This document shows positions 12,180 through 23,105 of a DNA stretch of 64,000 bases, in pieces (the stretch's first letter is position 1; every line of letters begins with the position of its first letter). The notes under the pieces were generated by a model, which saw only the letters and a program-made list of their open reading frames with translations, did no database searches and was not told the DNA's origin. The stretch comes from Peribacillus sp. Bi96 (lineage in GTDB: Bacteria > Bacillota > Bacilli > Bacillales > DSM-1321), in contig NZ_CAKKLV010000025.1 in NCBI RefSeq assembly GCF_918698115.1, positions 1 through 64,000 on the forward strand, written 5' to 3'. The translations under genes and the position numbers were made by a program.

Positions 12180-12536
12180 ATGAAAAAAAAGTTAAGGATT
12201 AAGAAAGAGGACGAATTTCAGCTTGTGTTTAAAAAAGGTGAATCTTCTGCTAATCGGCAATTCGTTGTCTATGTCCTTGAAAAGCCAGGTCAAGATTATT
12301 TCCGGATTGGTCTTTCCGTCAGTAAAAAAATCGGGAACGCCGTTGTAAGGAACCAAATTAAAAGATACATACGGCAAGCGTTTTTGGAATTGAAAGATGA
12401 TATAGAAGAGGGTAAGGATTATATTGTGATTGCTCGAAAACCAGCGGCGGAGATGGACTTTTTCCAGGTGAAAAGCAGCTTGATCCACGTCCTGAAACGT
12501 TCTAAATCACTAAACTTTAAAACGAAAAAACAATAA
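12180..12536 (+). CDS. rnpA: Ribonuclease P protein component
   Basis: RnpA (118 aa) is the protein subunit of RNase P, which matures tRNA 5' ends together with the rnpB RNA. The family signature appears as [21 protein letters not shown], shown in two parts as RIGLSVSKK and [13 protein letters not shown]. The open frame extends upstream into the rpmH terminator, but the ATG at 12180 follows GAAGGTG and gives [14 protein letters not shown], which fits the family. It lies directly downstream of rpmH, the conserved order. Confidence 0.96.
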   Translation: MKKKLRIKKEDEFQLVFKKGESSANRQFVVYVLEKPGQDYFRIGLSVSKKIGNAVVRNQIKRYIRQAFLELKDDIEEGKDYIVIARKPAAEMDFFQVKSSLIHVLKRSKSLNFKTKKQ

Positions 12537-12709
12537 AGTCTCCTTATCGACAATAAACACCCCTTTAAATCAGTAGTTACTTGAAAAAGATGACATAAAA
12601 AATTCCTATTGAACTGTGAAAAAAGTGGATTACATTTCCTTGAATTCCGCCAATGAACAGTTCACAATTGTTTCAAAAAAGATTGATTGCAGTTAGGAGG
12701 AAATTACGG

Positions 12710-13498
12710 TTGAAAAAACGAATATTACTCATTATTGGACTAGCTTCGATAATGATGCTGTTAGCAGGGTGTACGGAAATTAAAGAACCTATTACTGCGG
12801 AAAGTGAAGGTTTTTGGAATTCATACATTGTCTATCCATTATCAGCCTTGATCATTTGGCTTTCTGAAACATTTGGGGCGAACTATGGTTTGGGAATCAT
12901 CGGTGTTACTTTAATCATTCGCTTAGCATTACTTCCACTTATGGTCAAACAGGTTAAAAGCTCGAAAGCAATGCAGGCCATCCAGCCTGAAATGAAAGAA
13001 CTTCAAGCAAAATACAGCTCAAAAGATGCTGCCACTCAACAAAAACTACAGCAAGAAACAATGGCTCTATTTTCAAAATATAAAGTGAATCCATTGGCGG
13101 GTTGTTTGCCAATATTGGTGCAAATGCCGATTTTAATCGGATTTTACCATGCCATCAGCCGTACGGAGGAAATCTCTTTACATAGTTTTCTTTGGTTTGA
13201 TTTAGGTTCCCCGGATCCTTATTATATTTTACCGGTTGTTGCTGGTATCACGACTTTTATCCAGCAAAAGATGTCCATGGCTGGAATGAACTCCAATCCA
13301 CAAATGGCTGCACAAATGACGATGATGCTTTACATCATGCCAGTTATGATTGTTGTTTTTGCTATTAATTTTCCCGCTGCTCTTTCTCTATATTGGGTAG
13401 TAGGTAACCTTTTTGGTATCGTTCAAACATATTTCATTAAAGGTCCGGATCTTAGAAAAGCAGCTGCGGAAAACGCGGGAGGGGCAAAGAAAAAGTGA
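12710..13498 (+). CDS. yidC: Membrane protein insertase YidC1 / SpoIIIJ
   Basis: A YidC/Oxa1 family insertase that helps integrate membrane proteins and, in B. subtilis, supports sporulation (SpoIIIJ). The start is TTG at 12710, nine bases after AGGAGG; this gives 262 aa beginning LKKRILLI. A lipoprotein signal ends in LLAGC, so Cys is the likely lipidated N terminus. Around five membrane segments follow, with the conserved IRLALLPL and [15 protein letters not shown] elements. An upstream ATG at 12653 has no ribosome-binding site. It overlaps jag by four bases, so the two are coupled. Confidence 0.95.
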   Translation: MKKRILLIIGLASIMMLLAGCTEIKEPITAESEGFWNSYIVYPLSALIIWLSETFGANYGLGIIGVTLIIRLALLPLMVKQVKSSKAMQAIQPEMKELQAKYSSKDAATQQKLQQETMALFSKYKVNPLAGCLPILVQMPILIGFYHAISRTEEISLHSFLWFDLGSPDPYYILPVVAGITTFIQQKMSMAGMNSNPQMAAQMTMMLYIMPVMIVVFAINFPAALSLYWVVGNLFGIVQTYFIKGPDLRKAAAENAGGAKKK

Positions 13499-14115
13499 AA
13501 AAAGTAACTGCTACAGGACAATCTGTCGAAGAAGCAGTAAATTTAGCTTTAGCTCAACTGAATAGCACTAAAGATCGTGTGGAAATTGAAATTGAAGACG
13601 AAGGAAAAAAAGGATTTTTTGGTTTATTTGGTGCAAGGAAGGCAATTGTCCATGTGACATTGCCTGCCGATCCCATTGAAGAGACACTTGAATTTTTGAA
13701 AAATGTCAGCAGGGAAATGGGAGTTAATGCAGAAATTGATATCCAACGTAAAGGGAAGAACGTTACATTCCATTTAACGGGTGATAAAATTGCATTATTA
13801 ATTGGAAAAAGGGGTCAAACACTGAATTCCCTTCAGTATTTAACGCAGTTGGTTGCAAATCGCTATTCGAAGCAGTTTTTAAATATTACAGTAGATGCAG
13901 AAGATTATCGAAATCGACGCAATGATACGTTAATCCAATTGGCTGAAAGAATGGCAAATAAAGCCATAAAAACAGGTAAAGCAATTTCACTGGAGCCCAT
14001 GCCATCCTATGAACGTAAGGTCATCCATAATGCGCTCCTGCATTATCCAAAAATTAAAACGACTTCAAATGGAACGGAACCATATCGCCATTTAGTCATT
14101 ACTCCACTCAAATGA
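13495..14115 (+). CDS. jag: RNA-binding cell elongation regulator Jag (KhpB/EloR)
   Basis: A 206-residue protein with an N-terminal Jag domain ([12 protein letters not shown], then [13 protein letters not shown]), a type II KH domain with the [13 protein letters not shown] loop at about residues 102-115, and a C-terminal R3H domain ([12 protein letters not shown]). Family members bind RNA and influence cell elongation in Gram-positives. It begins with GTG inside the yidC stop (GTGA), as is typical for the spoIIIJ-jag pair, and is followed by a terminator. Confidence 0.94.
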   Translation: MKKVTATGQSVEEAVNLALAQLNSTKDRVEIEIEDEGKKGFFGLFGARKAIVHVTLPADPIEETLEFLKNVSREMGVNAEIDIQRKGKNVTFHLTGDKIALLIGKRGQTLNSLQYLTQLVANRYSKQFLNITVDAEDYRNRRNDTLIQLAERMANKAIKTGKAISLEPMPSYERKVIHNALLHYPKIKTTSNGTEPYRHLVITPLK

Positions 14116-14148
14116 ACCTTCTGCTATAAAGCAGGGGTTCTTTTTTTA
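14114..14148 (+). terminator. Terminator after jag
   Basis: GAACC and CTGC pair with GCAG and GGGTTC around TATAAA, followed by seven T. Confidence 0.85.
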
Positions 14149-14282
14149 ATGTCAGGATACCATTGTTTGTCGAATATTAATTTATTAATGATTATTTCAA
14201 CAAAAACTGACATATGTCTTATTAATATTCTCATGATCAATAAGATGGGTGAAAGAGCAACGGTCCATATTTGTTATTCACA

Positions 14283-14336
14283 TGTGGATAAGTTAAAATG
14301 AATACTACAGAATATGGAATTCATGCATGTGGATAA
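14283..14336 (-). other. DnaA boxes between jag and mnmE
   Basis: Two perfect DnaA boxes (TGTGGATAA at 14283-14291 and 14328-14336) lie in the 345-base gap between jag and mnmE. A DnaA-box cluster at this same junction (jag-thdF) is known in B. subtilis, where such clusters help restrain initiation. No gene is seen in the gap. Confidence 0.75.
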
Positions 14337-14460
14337 CCCTTTAAAGGAAGGAGTATCTACTTTTTTTCATGAATATACTGTGGTATTGTAGTTATTTAGG
14401 GATTCAACGATTTTTATTATCAGAAAAAAATAGAAACATCAATATATAAGAGGTGAAAGC

Positions 14461-15846
14461 ATGGAATTCGATACAATCACCGCTATCTCTACGCCCTTAG
14501 GGGAAGGGGCAATCGCCATCGTTAGAATCAGCGGTGATGAGGCCATAGAAATAGCCGATAGGATCTTTAAAGGACCAGGAAGAAAAGGATTGCTTGAAGT
14601 GAACTCACATACGATTCATTATGGCCACCTTATCCAGCCTAAAACAGGTGAAATCATTGAGGAAGTCATGGTTTCGGTCATGAAAGGTCCAAAGACATTT
14701 ACAAGAGAAGATGTAGTTGAAATAAATTGTCACGGTGGAATCGTTTCCGTCAATCGGGTATTACAACTTATTCTCTCACAAGGAGCTCGTTTAGCAGAAC
14801 CTGGTGAATTTACGAAACGAGCTTTTTTGAATGGAAGGATCGATCTTTCTCAAGCAGAGGCCGTTATGGATTTAATCAGGGCTAAAACGGATAAAGCCAT
14901 GAATGTCGCATTAGGTCAAATGGAGGGCCGGCTTTCGAAATTAATCCAAAACCTGCGTCAAGAAATTTTACAGACCCTCGCTCAAGTCGAGGTAAACATA
15001 GATTATCCGGAATATGATGATGTCGAAGAAATGACGCATCGTTTATTTTTGGAAAAAGGCAGTTATGTGAAGACTGAAATAGAGAAACTGCTTCACACAG
15101 CCCAGCAAGGGAAAATCCTGCGGGATGGACTGGCAACGGTTATCATAGGACGCCCGAATGTCGGGAAGTCTTCTTTACTAAACAGCTTAGTCCATGAAAA
15201 TAAAGCGATTGTAACTGACATTCCTGGTACAACACGTGACGTAATTGAGGAGTATGTCAATGTTCGCGGTGTACCGCTTAAGCTTGTCGATACAGCTGGA
15301 ATTAGAGAAACGGAAGATATCGTTGAACGAATTGGAGTTGAACGGTCTCGTGCGGTATTGAAAGAGGCTGATCTAATATTACTGGTATTGAACTATTCAG
15401 ATGATTTTACCGCTGAAGATGAGAAACTATTCCAAGCTGTCGAGGGAATGGATGTTATCGTTATTATCAATAAAACCGATCTTCCACAGAAAATTGATTT
15501 GGCTAAGGTTAAAGAAAATTCAACATCCCATAAAGTTGTTTCCACTTCATTGCTTGAGGATAAAGGGGTCGATGAATTGGAAAAGGCCATCGCTTCTTTA
15601 TTTTTTGAAGGTTCTTTAGAAACGGGAGACTTGACCTATGTGTCCAATGCCAGGCATATAGCCTTGCTAGGACAGGCATTACAGTCAATTTCAGATGCAG
15701 TTGAAGCGATTGAAATGGGTACACCAATTGATTTGGTTCAAATTGATTTCACGAAAGCATGGGAGCTCCTTGGAGAAATCATTGGTGAAAGCGTACAGGA
15801 TAATTTAATCAACCAATTGTTCTCACAATTTTGTTTAGGAAAATAA
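14461..15846 (+). CDS. mnmE: tRNA uridine-5-carboxymethylaminomethyl modification GTPase MnmE
   Basis: MnmE (461 aa) works with MnmG to install 5-carboxymethylaminomethyl groups on wobble uridine 34 of certain tRNAs. The N-terminal formyl-THF-binding domain starts [19 protein letters not shown]. The G domain has GRPNVGKSS (G1), DTAG (G3) and NKTD (G4), and the protein ends in the essential C-terminal motif FCLGK. AGAGGTG precedes the ATG. mnmG follows after 21 bp, the usual pair. Confidence 0.97.
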   Translation: MEFDTITAISTPLGEGAIAIVRISGDEAIEIADRIFKGPGRKGLLEVNSHTIHYGHLIQPKTGEIIEEVMVSVMKGPKTFTREDVVEINCHGGIVSVNRVLQLILSQGARLAEPGEFTKRAFLNGRIDLSQAEAVMDLIRAKTDKAMNVALGQMEGRLSKLIQNLRQEILQTLAQVEVNIDYPEYDDVEEMTHRLFLEKGSYVKTEIEKLLHTAQQGKILRDGLATVIIGRPNVGKSSLLNSLVHENKAIVTDIPGTTRDVIEEYVNVRGVPLKLVDTAGIRETEDIVERIGVERSRAVLKEADLILLVLNYSDDFTAEDEKLFQAVEGMDVIVIINKTDLPQKIDLAKVKENSTSHKVVSTSLLEDKGVDELEKAIASLFFEGSLETGDLTYVSNARHIALLGQALQSISDAVEAIEMGTPIDLVQIDFTKAWELLGEIIGESVQDNLINQLFSQFCLGK

Positions 15847-15867
15847 TTGTAAAAGGAGGAAAAGAAC

Positions 15868-17754
15868 ATGCAATACGAAGCAGGTAGCTATGATGTCATT
15901 GTAATTGGTGCTGGACATGCTGGTAGTGAAGCAGGCCTTGCAGCTGCAAGAGTTGGGGCTAAAACGATGATGATCACCATTAACTTGGATATGGTCGCCT
16001 TTATGCCTTGTAATCCGTCCGTTGGCGGGCCGGCAAAAGGTATAGTCGTTAGGGAAATCGACGCTTTAGGCGGTGAAATGGGGAAAAACATCGACAAGAC
16101 CCATATTCAAATGAGGATGTTGAATACTGCCAAAGGCCCGGCTGTTCGTGCATTGCGTGCGCAGGCAGATAAATTTCTCTATCAACAAGAAATGAAAAAG
16201 ACGATAGAAGACCAAGAAAATTTGACATTGATTCAAGGGATGGTAGAGGAATTAATTGTAGAAAATGATGTTTGTACCGGTGTCATTACTAAAACAGGCG
16301 CAGTATATCGTGCGAAAACTGTCGTAATCACGACGGGTACCTATTTACGTGGTGAAATCATTTTAGGGGAACTAAAATATTCAAGCGGTCCAAATAATCA
16401 GCAGCCTTCCATCAGGCTTTCTGAACACTTGGAGCAATTAGGGTTCGATTTGGTTCGTTTTAAAACAGGAACACCACCACGTGTCAATAGTTCATCCATA
16501 GATTACAGCAAAACGGAAATTCAGCCTGGTGATGAAGTACCACGTGCTTTTTCTTATGAAACCACTAAGTTCATCACTGATCAATTACCATGCTGGCTAA
16601 CGTACACAAATGAGGGTACACACCAGCTCATTGATGATAATCTGCACCGCTCACCGATGTATTCCGGAATGATAAAGGGAACTGGACCTCGTTATTGTCC
16701 ATCAATAGAAGATAAGGTCGTCCGTTTCAATGATAAACCACGCCATCAAATTTTCCTTGAACCTGAGGGTCGCAATACAAAGGAAGTTTATGTACAAGGG
16801 CTGTCTACAAGTCTGCCAGAAGATGTACAAGTAAAAATCCTTCAAACGATCCCAGGTCTCGAGAAGGCGGAAATGATGCGTGCCGGATATGCAATTGAAT
16901 ATGATGCAATCGTTCCTACACAGCTATGGCCTACTCTAGAAACGAAAAAAATCAAAAATTTGTATACAGCAGGCCAAATTAACGGGACGTCCGGCTATGA
17001 AGAAGCTGCAGGACAAGGGCTGATGGCCGGCATTAATGCAGGATTGAATGCGATAGGTAAAGAAGAACTGATTTTAAGCCGTTCGGATGCCTATATTGGT
17101 GTACTCATTGATGACCTTGTAACCAAAGGTACGAATGAACCTTACCGATTGCTGACATCACGTGCAGAATATCGTTTATTATTGCGTCACGATAATGCCG
17201 ATTTAAGGTTAACGGAAATTGGTTTCAATATTGGAATGATCAAGGAAGAACGCTATAACCGTTTCCTTTTGAAAAAAGAAGCGGTTGAAATGGAAAAAGG
17301 GCGCCTGAAATCAAATTTCATCAAACCAACTAAAGAGGTTCAAGAAGTCATTACTGCAAGTGGTGGCAGTGAGTTGAAGGATGGAATCCGTGCGTCTGAT
17401 TTATTGAAACGACCTGAAATGGATTATTCCCATATTCAGAGGTTGGCTCCAAGTGATGTCGAACTGAGCGGTGAAGTGACGGAACAAGTCGAAATCCAGA
17501 TCAAGTATGAAGGATATATTGAAAAATCCTTGCAACAAGTCGATCGTCTGAAAAAAATGGAGAATAAAAAGATTCCAGAGAATATAGATTATGATGCAAT
17601 TTCTGGTCTAGCAACGGAAGCACGTCAAAAATTAAAGTTGGTCCACCCGCTTTCAGTAGCTCAGGCTTCAAGAATTTCCGGTGTGAATCCAGCTGATGTT
17701 TCCATTTTGCTTGTTTATTTGGAACAAGGTAAGATAGCCCGAGTATCTCAGTAA
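15868..17754 (+). CDS. mnmG: tRNA uridine-5-carboxymethylaminomethyl modification enzyme MnmG (GidA)
   Basis: MnmG (628 aa) is the FAD-dependent partner of MnmE. The dinucleotide-binding motif [10 protein letters not shown] lies near the N terminus. Conserved GidA stretches include [18 protein letters not shown] and [16 protein letters not shown], and a C-terminal helical domain mediates MnmE binding. The length is typical. The ATG follows AAAGGAGG. rsmG follows after 30 bp. Confidence 0.97.
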   Translation: MQYEAGSYDVIVIGAGHAGSEAGLAAARVGAKTMMITINLDMVAFMPCNPSVGGPAKGIVVREIDALGGEMGKNIDKTHIQMRMLNTAKGPAVRALRAQADKFLYQQEMKKTIEDQENLTLIQGMVEELIVENDVCTGVITKTGAVYRAKTVVITTGTYLRGEIILGELKYSSGPNNQQPSIRLSEHLEQLGFDLVRFKTGTPPRVNSSSIDYSKTEIQPGDEVPRAFSYETTKFITDQLPCWLTYTNEGTHQLIDDNLHRSPMYSGMIKGTGPRYCPSIEDKVVRFNDKPRHQIFLEPEGRNTKEVYVQGLSTSLPEDVQVKILQTIPGLEKAEMMRAGYAIEYDAIVPTQLWPTLETKKIKNLYTAGQINGTSGYEEAAGQGLMAGINAGLNAIGKEELILSRSDAYIGVLIDDLVTKGTNEPYRLLTSRAEYRLLLRHDNADLRLTEIGFNIGMIKEERYNRFLLKKEAVEMEKGRLKSNFIKPTKEVQEVITASGGSELKDGIRASDLLKRPEMDYSHIQRLAPSDVELSGEVTEQVEIQIKYEGYIEKSLQQVDRLKKMENKKIPENIDYDAISGLATEARQKLKLVHPLSVAQASRISGVNPADVSILLVYLEQGKIARVSQ

Positions 17755-17784
17755 TGGAAATACCCGAAAAGGATTGAAGAAAAC

Positions 17785-18501
17785 ATGAATATAGAACAGT
17801 TCCAACAAGCACTGCAGGAGAAGGGAATTGAGCTTTCTCCTCACCAGCTTGATCAGTTTGACACATATTATCGTTTATTGGTGGAATGGAACGAAAAGAT
17901 GAACTTGACCGCCATTACTAATAAAGAAGAAGTTTATCTAAAGCATTTTTATGATTCAATCAGTGCTGCCTTTTATTTCGATTTTAACAAATCTTATCGG
18001 ATTTGCGATGTTGGGGCTGGCGCTGGGTTTCCGAGTATTCCATTGAAGATTTGTTTCCCTGATATCCACGTATCGATTGTGGATTCGTTGAATAAGCGAA
18101 TCTCTTTTTTGAATCACCTTGCTGATTCATTGCAATTAAAGGGTGTTTCCTTCTATCATGACCGGGCGGAAACCTTCGCGCAAAAACCGGAGCATCGCGA
18201 ATCCTATGATATTGTCATGGCAAGGGCGGTAGCTAGGATGTCCGTTTTAAGTGAACTATGTTTGCCGCTTGTTAAACCGGATGGGACGTTCATTGCCATG
18301 AAAGCGGCTAGTGCACAGGATGAAATGGACACAGGGAAGAAAGCCATTTTTACGTTAGGCGGAAAAATCGAAGAAATTCATCCCTTCACATTGCCAGAGG
18401 AAAATAGTGAAAGAAACATCATTACCGTTAAAAAAGTGAAGAAAACGCCTAAAAAATACCCAAGAAAACCAGGGACACCGAATAAACAGCCTATTGAATG
18501 A
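17785..18501 (+). CDS. rsmG: 16S rRNA (guanine527-N7)-methyltransferase RsmG
   Basis: RsmG (GidB, 238 aa) methylates N7 of G527 in 16S rRNA using S-adenosylmethionine. The SAM-binding loop is [15 protein letters not shown], and the [12 protein letters not shown] stretch matches the catalytic region. The C terminus is basic ([14 protein letters not shown]), typical for RNA contact. Loss-of-function alleles in other bacteria give low-level streptomycin resistance; this copy looks intact. Confidence 0.96.
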   Translation: MNIEQFQQALQEKGIELSPHQLDQFDTYYRLLVEWNEKMNLTAITNKEEVYLKHFYDSISAAFYFDFNKSYRICDVGAGAGFPSIPLKICFPDIHVSIVDSLNKRISFLNHLADSLQLKGVSFYHDRAETFAQKPEHRESYDIVMARAVARMSVLSELCLPLVKPDGTFIAMKAASAQDEMDTGKKAIFTLGGKIEEIHPFTLPEENSERNIITVKKVKKTPKKYPRKPGTPNKQPIE

Positions 18502-18909
18502 CCTATATACTACTTCGATGTTTCCATATTGGACGTAGATGATTCATATATTTGGCTGGTACTTGTCCTAATTTTCTTTTACTATAAAGGTATGACTTTA
18601 TTCATTAATCATATTAAGCAAACATGAAGGCAATTTTTCAGGTGCAATATCAATCGTGTGCCAGGTTTTCAAAGCAGGGCTAGAAGGTCGGCGATTTTTC
18701 TTTTTGTTTTCAGGGAAATAATCTTGGGCAAGCCGGCTGAGATATGTAATTACTGGCCGTCTCATCCTCATTATTGCCTTGATGACGCCAGTCGACATGT
18801 TTTTTACAGTGAAGGACCATTTGTATAACCATGTCGGGAAATGTATGCAGGACTTGTCCTTTAAATAGAGAATATGTTATTTGGGAGTTTTAAAAGGTGG
18901 TGTAGGAAG
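18502..18909. other. rsmG-noc intergenic region, no confident gene
   Basis: About 400 bases without a recognised gene or a clear terminator. A 66-residue minus-strand frame (18598-18798) has no Shine-Dalgarno sequence and no family I recognise. In B. subtilis noc also follows rsmG. Confidence 0.5.
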
Positions 18910-19770
18910 ATGAAGCATCCTTTTTCGCGGTTCTTTGGGTTTGGCGAAAAAGAAGAACAGCAACTAGAGATGGAGACACCTAGCAATAATAATGAAGAGA
19001 TTAGAAAAATTTCAATTTCTGATATTGTGCCTAATCGATTTCAACCAAGGACCGTTTTTAATGACGATAAAATTGCGGAATTGGCTCAAACGATTCATAC
19101 ACACGGGATCATTCAGCCAATTGTAGTAAGGGCTTATGGACAGGGAAAATATGAAATCATTGCAGGTGAGCGCCGTTTTCGGGCTATGCAAAAGCTGGGC
19201 TGGGAATTGGCACCTGCAATTATTAAAGATTTCACCGATACAGAAACGGCTTCCGTTGCGCTGATAGAAAACCTTCAGCGTGAAGAGCTTACACCGATTG
19301 AAGAAGCATTGGCTTACGGTAAACTATTGGAGTTGCATAGTTTAACCCAAGAAGCCTTGGCACAAAGACTGGGAATAGGACAATCTACCGTTGCGAATAA
19401 GCTTCGGCTGCTTAAGCTGCCCCAGGAAGTTCAAGATGCACTTCTTCAAAAGCAAATTACGGAACGCCATGCCCGCTCGTTGATACCATTAAAAAGTCCT
19501 GAAAAGCAGATTAAACTACTTTCGGAAGTCATCGAAAAAGGGTTAAACGTCAAGCAAACAGAAGAGCAGGTCGTCAAGCTCTTAACGGGTACGGTTCAAA
19601 AGCCGAAACCTAAGCGAAAGGCGTTTAGTAAAGATATGAGAATTGCCGTAAATACGATACGTCAATCACTCAGTATGGTTACAGACAATGGAATAAATCT
19701 GGATGCAGAGGAAGAAGAATTCGAGGAGTATTATCAATTCACGATTAAAATACCCAAGAAAAAAACTTGA
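18910..19770 (+). CDS. noc: Nucleoid occlusion protein Noc
   Basis: Noc is a ParB-family, CTP-binding DNA protein that keeps the division machinery away from the nucleoid. The ATG at 18910 follows TAGGAAG and gives 286 aa starting [12 protein letters not shown], an amphipathic membrane-targeting helix like that of B. subtilis Noc. The ParB N domain shows the [13 protein letters not shown] and [14 protein letters not shown] boxes, and the helix-turn-helix region is [21 protein letters not shown], read in two parts. The frame extends upstream to 18874, but that start has no ribosome-binding site. It lies upstream of parA-parB, as usual. Confidence 0.95.
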   Translation: MKHPFSRFFGFGEKEEQQLEMETPSNNNEEIRKISISDIVPNRFQPRTVFNDDKIAELAQTIHTHGIIQPIVVRAYGQGKYEIIAGERRFRAMQKLGWELAPAIIKDFTDTETASVALIENLQREELTPIEEALAYGKLLELHSLTQEALAQRLGIGQSTVANKLRLLKLPQEVQDALLQKQITERHARSLIPLKSPEKQIKLLSEVIEKGLNVKQTEEQVVKLLTGTVQKPKPKRKAFSKDMRIAVNTIRQSLSMVTDNGINLDAEEEEFEEYYQFTIKIPKKKT

Positions 19771-19786
19771 TCCTCTATCCTTAGCC

Positions 19787-19822
19787 CCGCTTGGTAGTCT
19801 CCGATTACCAAGCTTTTTTTTA
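19787..19822 (+). terminator. Terminator after noc
   Basis: GCTTGGTA pairs with TACCAAGC and is followed by eight T. Confidence 0.88.
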
Positions 19823-20034
19823 TTTTCTAGATAACACTAGCATCTGTTACGTGAAAAGTGGTGCAATTTTTTAGGGATTTTTGTAAGGTTTAGCTAAATT
19901 TCAAATATCAGGAGGAATTTAAGAAAACGATTTCTTCCTGTAGCATTCATGATAAAATAGAAAGAAAATAAATGAATTTACAGTAAAATTGATTAAATAT
20001 AACGTTATGAATATAGTTGAAAGCAGGTGAATTC

Positions 20035-20796
20035 GTGGGTAAGATTCTCGCCATTGCCAATCAAAAAGGCGGTGTTGGAAAAACGACAACTTCTGTCAGT
20101 TTAAGTGCTTGTCTTGCATACATAGGACAGAAAGTCTTAATGGTCGATATTGATCCGCAGGGAAATGCGACAAGCGGTGCAGGTATTGATAAAGCGGATG
20201 TGGAACAATGTATTTATGATGTATTGGTCGATGATGTTGAAGCCAGTACCGTTATCTTGGAAACAAAGGTTGAAAACTTATATGTTATACCTGCGACAAT
20301 TCAACTTGCAGGTGCGGAAATCGAACTGGTACCAACCATTTCAAGGGAAGTCCGATTAAAAAGGGCATTGGAAGAGGTGCAAAGTCGATATGATTACATT
20401 GTAATCGACTGTCCTCCATCATTAGGATTGCTTACGCTGAATGCATTAACAGCGGCTGATGCCGTTTTGATCCCTGTACAATGTGAATACTATGCATTGG
20501 AGGGCTTGAGTCAATTATTAAATACGGTCCGTCTCGTCCAAAAGCATTTGAACCATGATTTGAAAATTGAAGGTGTGCTATTGACGATGTTGGATGCCAG
20601 AACAAATTTAGGTCTCCAGGTTATAGAGGAAGTCAAAAAATACTTTCAGGATAAAGTGTATCAAACCATCATTCCCCGCAATGTCCGATTGAGTGAAGCA
20701 CCGAGCCATGGAGAACCAATAATTATATATGATCCAAAGTCAAGAGGAGCGGAGGTCTATCTAGAACTGGCAAAGGAAGTGGTATCAAATGGCTAA
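20035..20796 (+). CDS. parA: Chromosome partitioning ATPase ParA (Soj)
   Basis: Soj/ParA (253 aa) is a Walker-type ATPase that acts with ParB in origin segregation and also modulates DnaA. The deviant Walker A motif is QKGGVGKTTTSV. The switch and Walker B region is IDCPPSLGLLTLNAL. The GTG at 20035 after CAGGTGAATTC gives MGKILAIANQKGG, matching B. subtilis Soj; an in-frame ATG at 20017 would add six residues and lacks a good site. It overlaps parB by eight bases. Confidence 0.95.
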   Translation: MGKILAIANQKGGVGKTTTSVSLSACLAYIGQKVLMVDIDPQGNATSGAGIDKADVEQCIYDVLVDDVEASTVILETKVENLYVIPATIQLAGAEIELVPTISREVRLKRALEEVQSRYDYIVIDCPPSLGLLTLNALTAADAVLIPVQCEYYALEGLSQLLNTVRLVQKHLNHDLKIEGVLLTMLDARTNLGLQVIEEVKKYFQDKVYQTIIPRNVRLSEAPSHGEPIIIYDPKSRGAEVYLELAKEVVSNG

Positions 20797-21649
20797 AGGA
20801 CTTGGCAAAGGACTTAACGCAATTTTCAACAATGGTGAGATCAGTAAAGATGAAATCGTGCGGGAAATCAAAATAAGGGAATTAAGGCCAAATCCTTATC
20901 AGCCCAGAAAAAGCTTCCGACTTGAAGCTATAGAAGAATTAAAGCAATCGATCATGGAACACGGGATATTACAGCCGATTATTGCCCGGAAAAGTATTAA
21001 GGGTTTTGAAATCGTGGCTGGAGAGAGGCGTTATCGCGCTGCGAACGAAGCTGGTTTAAAGACAGTTCCGGTTGTGGTAAGGGAATTGAATGAACAGCAA
21101 ATGATGGAACTGGCTATTTTGGAAAACCTGCAACGGGAAGATTTAAATCCGATTGAGGAAGCGGCAGCTTATCAAACTTTGCTAGAAAAATTGGATTTCA
21201 CACAAGAACAGTTGGCCAGCCGGTTAGGTAAAAGCCGACCACATATTGCGAACTATGTTCGATTACTCTCTTTGCCTGAAGGGATAAGGAGTTACATCTC
21301 TGAAGGCAAAATTTCCATGGGGCATGGCCGTGCATTACTAGGTTTAAAGAAAAAAGAGTTGCTTAATCCAGTAGTGGATAAGATCCTCAAAGAAGGAATG
21401 AATGTCAGACAGCTAGAGCGATATATACATCAATTGAATGATACTGTTTCACGTGAAACCAAACCTAAGAAACAAGAGAAAAAAGATATTTTCATAAAGC
21501 AACGGGAATCAAGTCTACGTGAAAGACTAGGAACGAGTGTAACGATAAAACAAAGCAAGAAAAAAGGGAAAATAGAAATCGAATTCTTTTCAAAAGAAGA
21601 TTTAGAGAGAATTTTGGGCTTGATCGATCAAGAGGACCTTTCCTCTTAA
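20789..21649 (+). CDS. parB: Chromosome partitioning protein ParB (Spo0J)
   Basis: Spo0J/ParB (286 aa) is a CTP-dependent clamp that loads at parS, spreads, and recruits SMC. The N domain starts with AKGLGKGLNAIF, the motif that stimulates the ParA ATPase. The CTP-binding boxes are GERRYRAANEAGL and ENLQREDLNPIEEA, the helix-turn-helix is FTQEQLASRLGKSRPHIANY, and a short C-terminal dimer domain follows. A parS site lies within the gene. It overlaps parA. Confidence 0.96.
   Translation: MAKGLGKGLNAIFNNGEISKDEIVREIKIRELRPNPYQPRKSFRLEAIEELKQSIMEHGILQPIIARKSIKGFEIVAGERRYRAANEAGLKTVPVVVRELNEQQMMELAILENLQREDLNPIEEAAAYQTLLEKLDFTQEQLASRLGKSRPHIANYVRLLSLPEGIRSYISEGKISMGHGRALLGLKKKELLNPVVDKILKEGMNVRQLERYIHQLNDTVSRETKPKKQEKKDIFIKQRESSLRERLGTSVTIKQSKKKGKIEIEFFSKEDLERILGLIDQEDLSS
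21445..21460 (+). promoter_or_regulatory. parS site inside parB
   Basis: TGTTTCACGTGAAACC matches the parS consensus TGTTTCACGTGAAACA at 15 of 16 bases. It lies inside parB, as the strongest B. subtilis site does in spo0J. ParB is expected to load here. Confidence 0.93.
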
Positions 21650-21714
21650 ATCCCTCTTTATGAAAGAATTGAGGAAAAACAGCAGTGTGTTCTGTAGAAA
21701 ATTAGGTGGTTGAG

Positions 21715-22416
21715 ATGGTATTATTAGGGACTTTGGTAAATGGTGCCTGTATTTTAATCGGTGCGATTTTGGGAAGGTTTTTACAACATATACCTGAAAA
21801 GATAAAAGAAACGGTCATGAGTGGCATTGGTTTAGCCGTTATAGTCTTAGGCTTGCAGATGGGATTTAAAAGTGATCAGTTCTTAATCGTCATTTTAAGT
21901 ATGGTTGGAGGGGCCGTCCTTGGGGAATGGATGGATCTTGAGGCGAGGCTTAATTCCTTAGGGAATTGGATTGAGCGGAGGATGAAAGCAAAGGAAGGAA
22001 CTTCGATATCTCAGGGCTTCGTAACGGCTACGCTCATATTTGGCATCGGAGCCATGGCCATTATCGGTGCCCTGGATAGTGGTATCCGGAATGATCATGA
22101 TGTTTTGATAACAAAAGCGATCATTGATGGTTTTACAGCACTAGTCCTCGCTAGTACGCTTGGCATCGGTGTACTTTTTTCGGCAGTACCCATCATTCTT
22201 TATGAAGGCTTCATAGCGATCTTTTCAAGGCAAATCAATACGATGATACCGACTGCATTAATGGATTCCTTCATATTGGAAATGACGGCAACTGGGGGAG
22301 TCATGATTTTAGCAATTGGCTTGAATATTATTGGTGTCACCAAAATAAGGGTGGCTAATCTGCTTCCGGGCATAATGATTACAGCCATTCTAGTTACTAT
22401 TATGTATTATGTATAA
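21715..22416 (+). CDS. DUF554 family membrane protein
   Basis: A hydrophobic 233-residue protein of the DUF554 (YqgA-like) family, with about six to seven membrane segments. Conserved features are the N-terminal GTLVNGACILIGAILG, the ALDSGIRND loop and a glycine-rich C-terminal half. The family's substrate is unknown. The open frame starts with GTG at 21706, but AGGTGG at 21704-21709 fits the ATG at 21715. It follows parB after 65 bases and ends at a bidirectional terminator shared with yyaC. Confidence 0.82.
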   Translation: MVLLGTLVNGACILIGAILGRFLQHIPEKIKETVMSGIGLAVIVLGLQMGFKSDQFLIVILSMVGGAVLGEWMDLEARLNSLGNWIERRMKAKEGTSISQGFVTATLIFGIGAMAIIGALDSGIRNDHDVLITKAIIDGFTALVLASTLGIGVLFSAVPIILYEGFIAIFSRQINTMIPTALMDSFILEMTATGGVMILAIGLNIIGVTKIRVANLLPGIMITAILVTIMYYV

Positions 22417-22456
22417 AAGAAAGAAGGAAGGGATATTCCCTTCCTTCTTTTTTTTA
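22417..22456. terminator. Bidirectional terminator between the DUF554 gene and yyaC
   Basis: GAAGGAAGGGA pairs with TCCCTTCCTTC around a three-base loop, with A-rich sequence on the left and an eight-T run on the right. It can serve both convergent genes. Confidence 0.9.
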
Positions 22457-22472
22457 TAATCCGTTTACCCTT

Positions 22473-23105
22473 TCAAAGGGTTTTTTCCTGCTTGAATGAC
22501 CAAGTGAAAGGAGTGATGGCAGGATTTGCTGGATAAAGACTTTGTGCTTCGTAAATCCCCTCGGCGATGATTTTGGCCATTTTTAGAACAAGATTAAGAC
22601 GAGTGTTTTGCAAGACCATGAACTCCATGAACCCACTTACGTTCACGATTCCTGTAATATGGGCATTACCAACGGAAGGAAGATCTTTATTGACCCCAGC
22701 ACCGGGTTTCACTGGTCCTTGGCCGATTTGAACAATCCCGACGCTTTTCATTTTCCCTAAACAAGCATCAATTCCGATTATAAAGGGATTGGTATGAAGC
22801 TTTTTTATCTCATTTAATTTTTCCTGTAAATTCATCGCATGAATAGGGTCATCTAGAGTACCATAAACATGGAATGAAGAAGAGCTGTTTTCAGTTTTTT
22901 CACTAAGCAGAGTGCCGACAAGTGGTCCGAGGGAATCGCCTGTAGAACGGTCTGTGCCTATACAGACAATGACGATAGGTTGAAGCTTTCCGGTTGGTAG
23001 AAGGTTGATTAATTCCTGGGAAATTTGTTTGGATGCATCCGTATCTTCATGCAGGATGCGACTCATTCTATTTTTATTATTAAATAGACTAGAATTCAGA
23101 TTCAT
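22473..23105 (-). CDS. yyaC: Spore protease YyaC
   Basis: A 210-residue protein of the YyaC/DUF1256 family, related in fold to the germination protease and to hydrogenase-maturation proteases. Visible motifs are VCIGTDRSTGDSLGPLVG, GTLDDPIHAMNL and GIDACLGK. It is a marker of endospore formers and is thought to act in the spore. The ATG follows AAAGGAG. It is the only minus-strand gene between rpmH and the 46-kb region, and sits just after parB as in B. subtilis. Confidence 0.93.
   Translation of the reverse strand: MNLNSSLFNNKNRMSRILHEDTDASKQISQELINLLPTGKLQPIVIVCIGTDRSTGDSLGPLVGTLLSEKTENSSSSFHVYGTLDDPIHAMNLQEKLNEIKKLHTNPFIIGIDACLGKMKSVGIVQIGQGPVKPGAGVNKDLPSVGNAHITGIVNVSGFMEFMVLQNTRLNLVLKMAKIIAEGIYEAQSLYPANPAITPFTWSFKQEKTL

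Noticed and set aside
18598-18798. 66-residue minus-strand frame between rsmG and noc
   Set aside because: No Shine-Dalgarno sequence, no recognised family, and the frame merely runs open in both directions.
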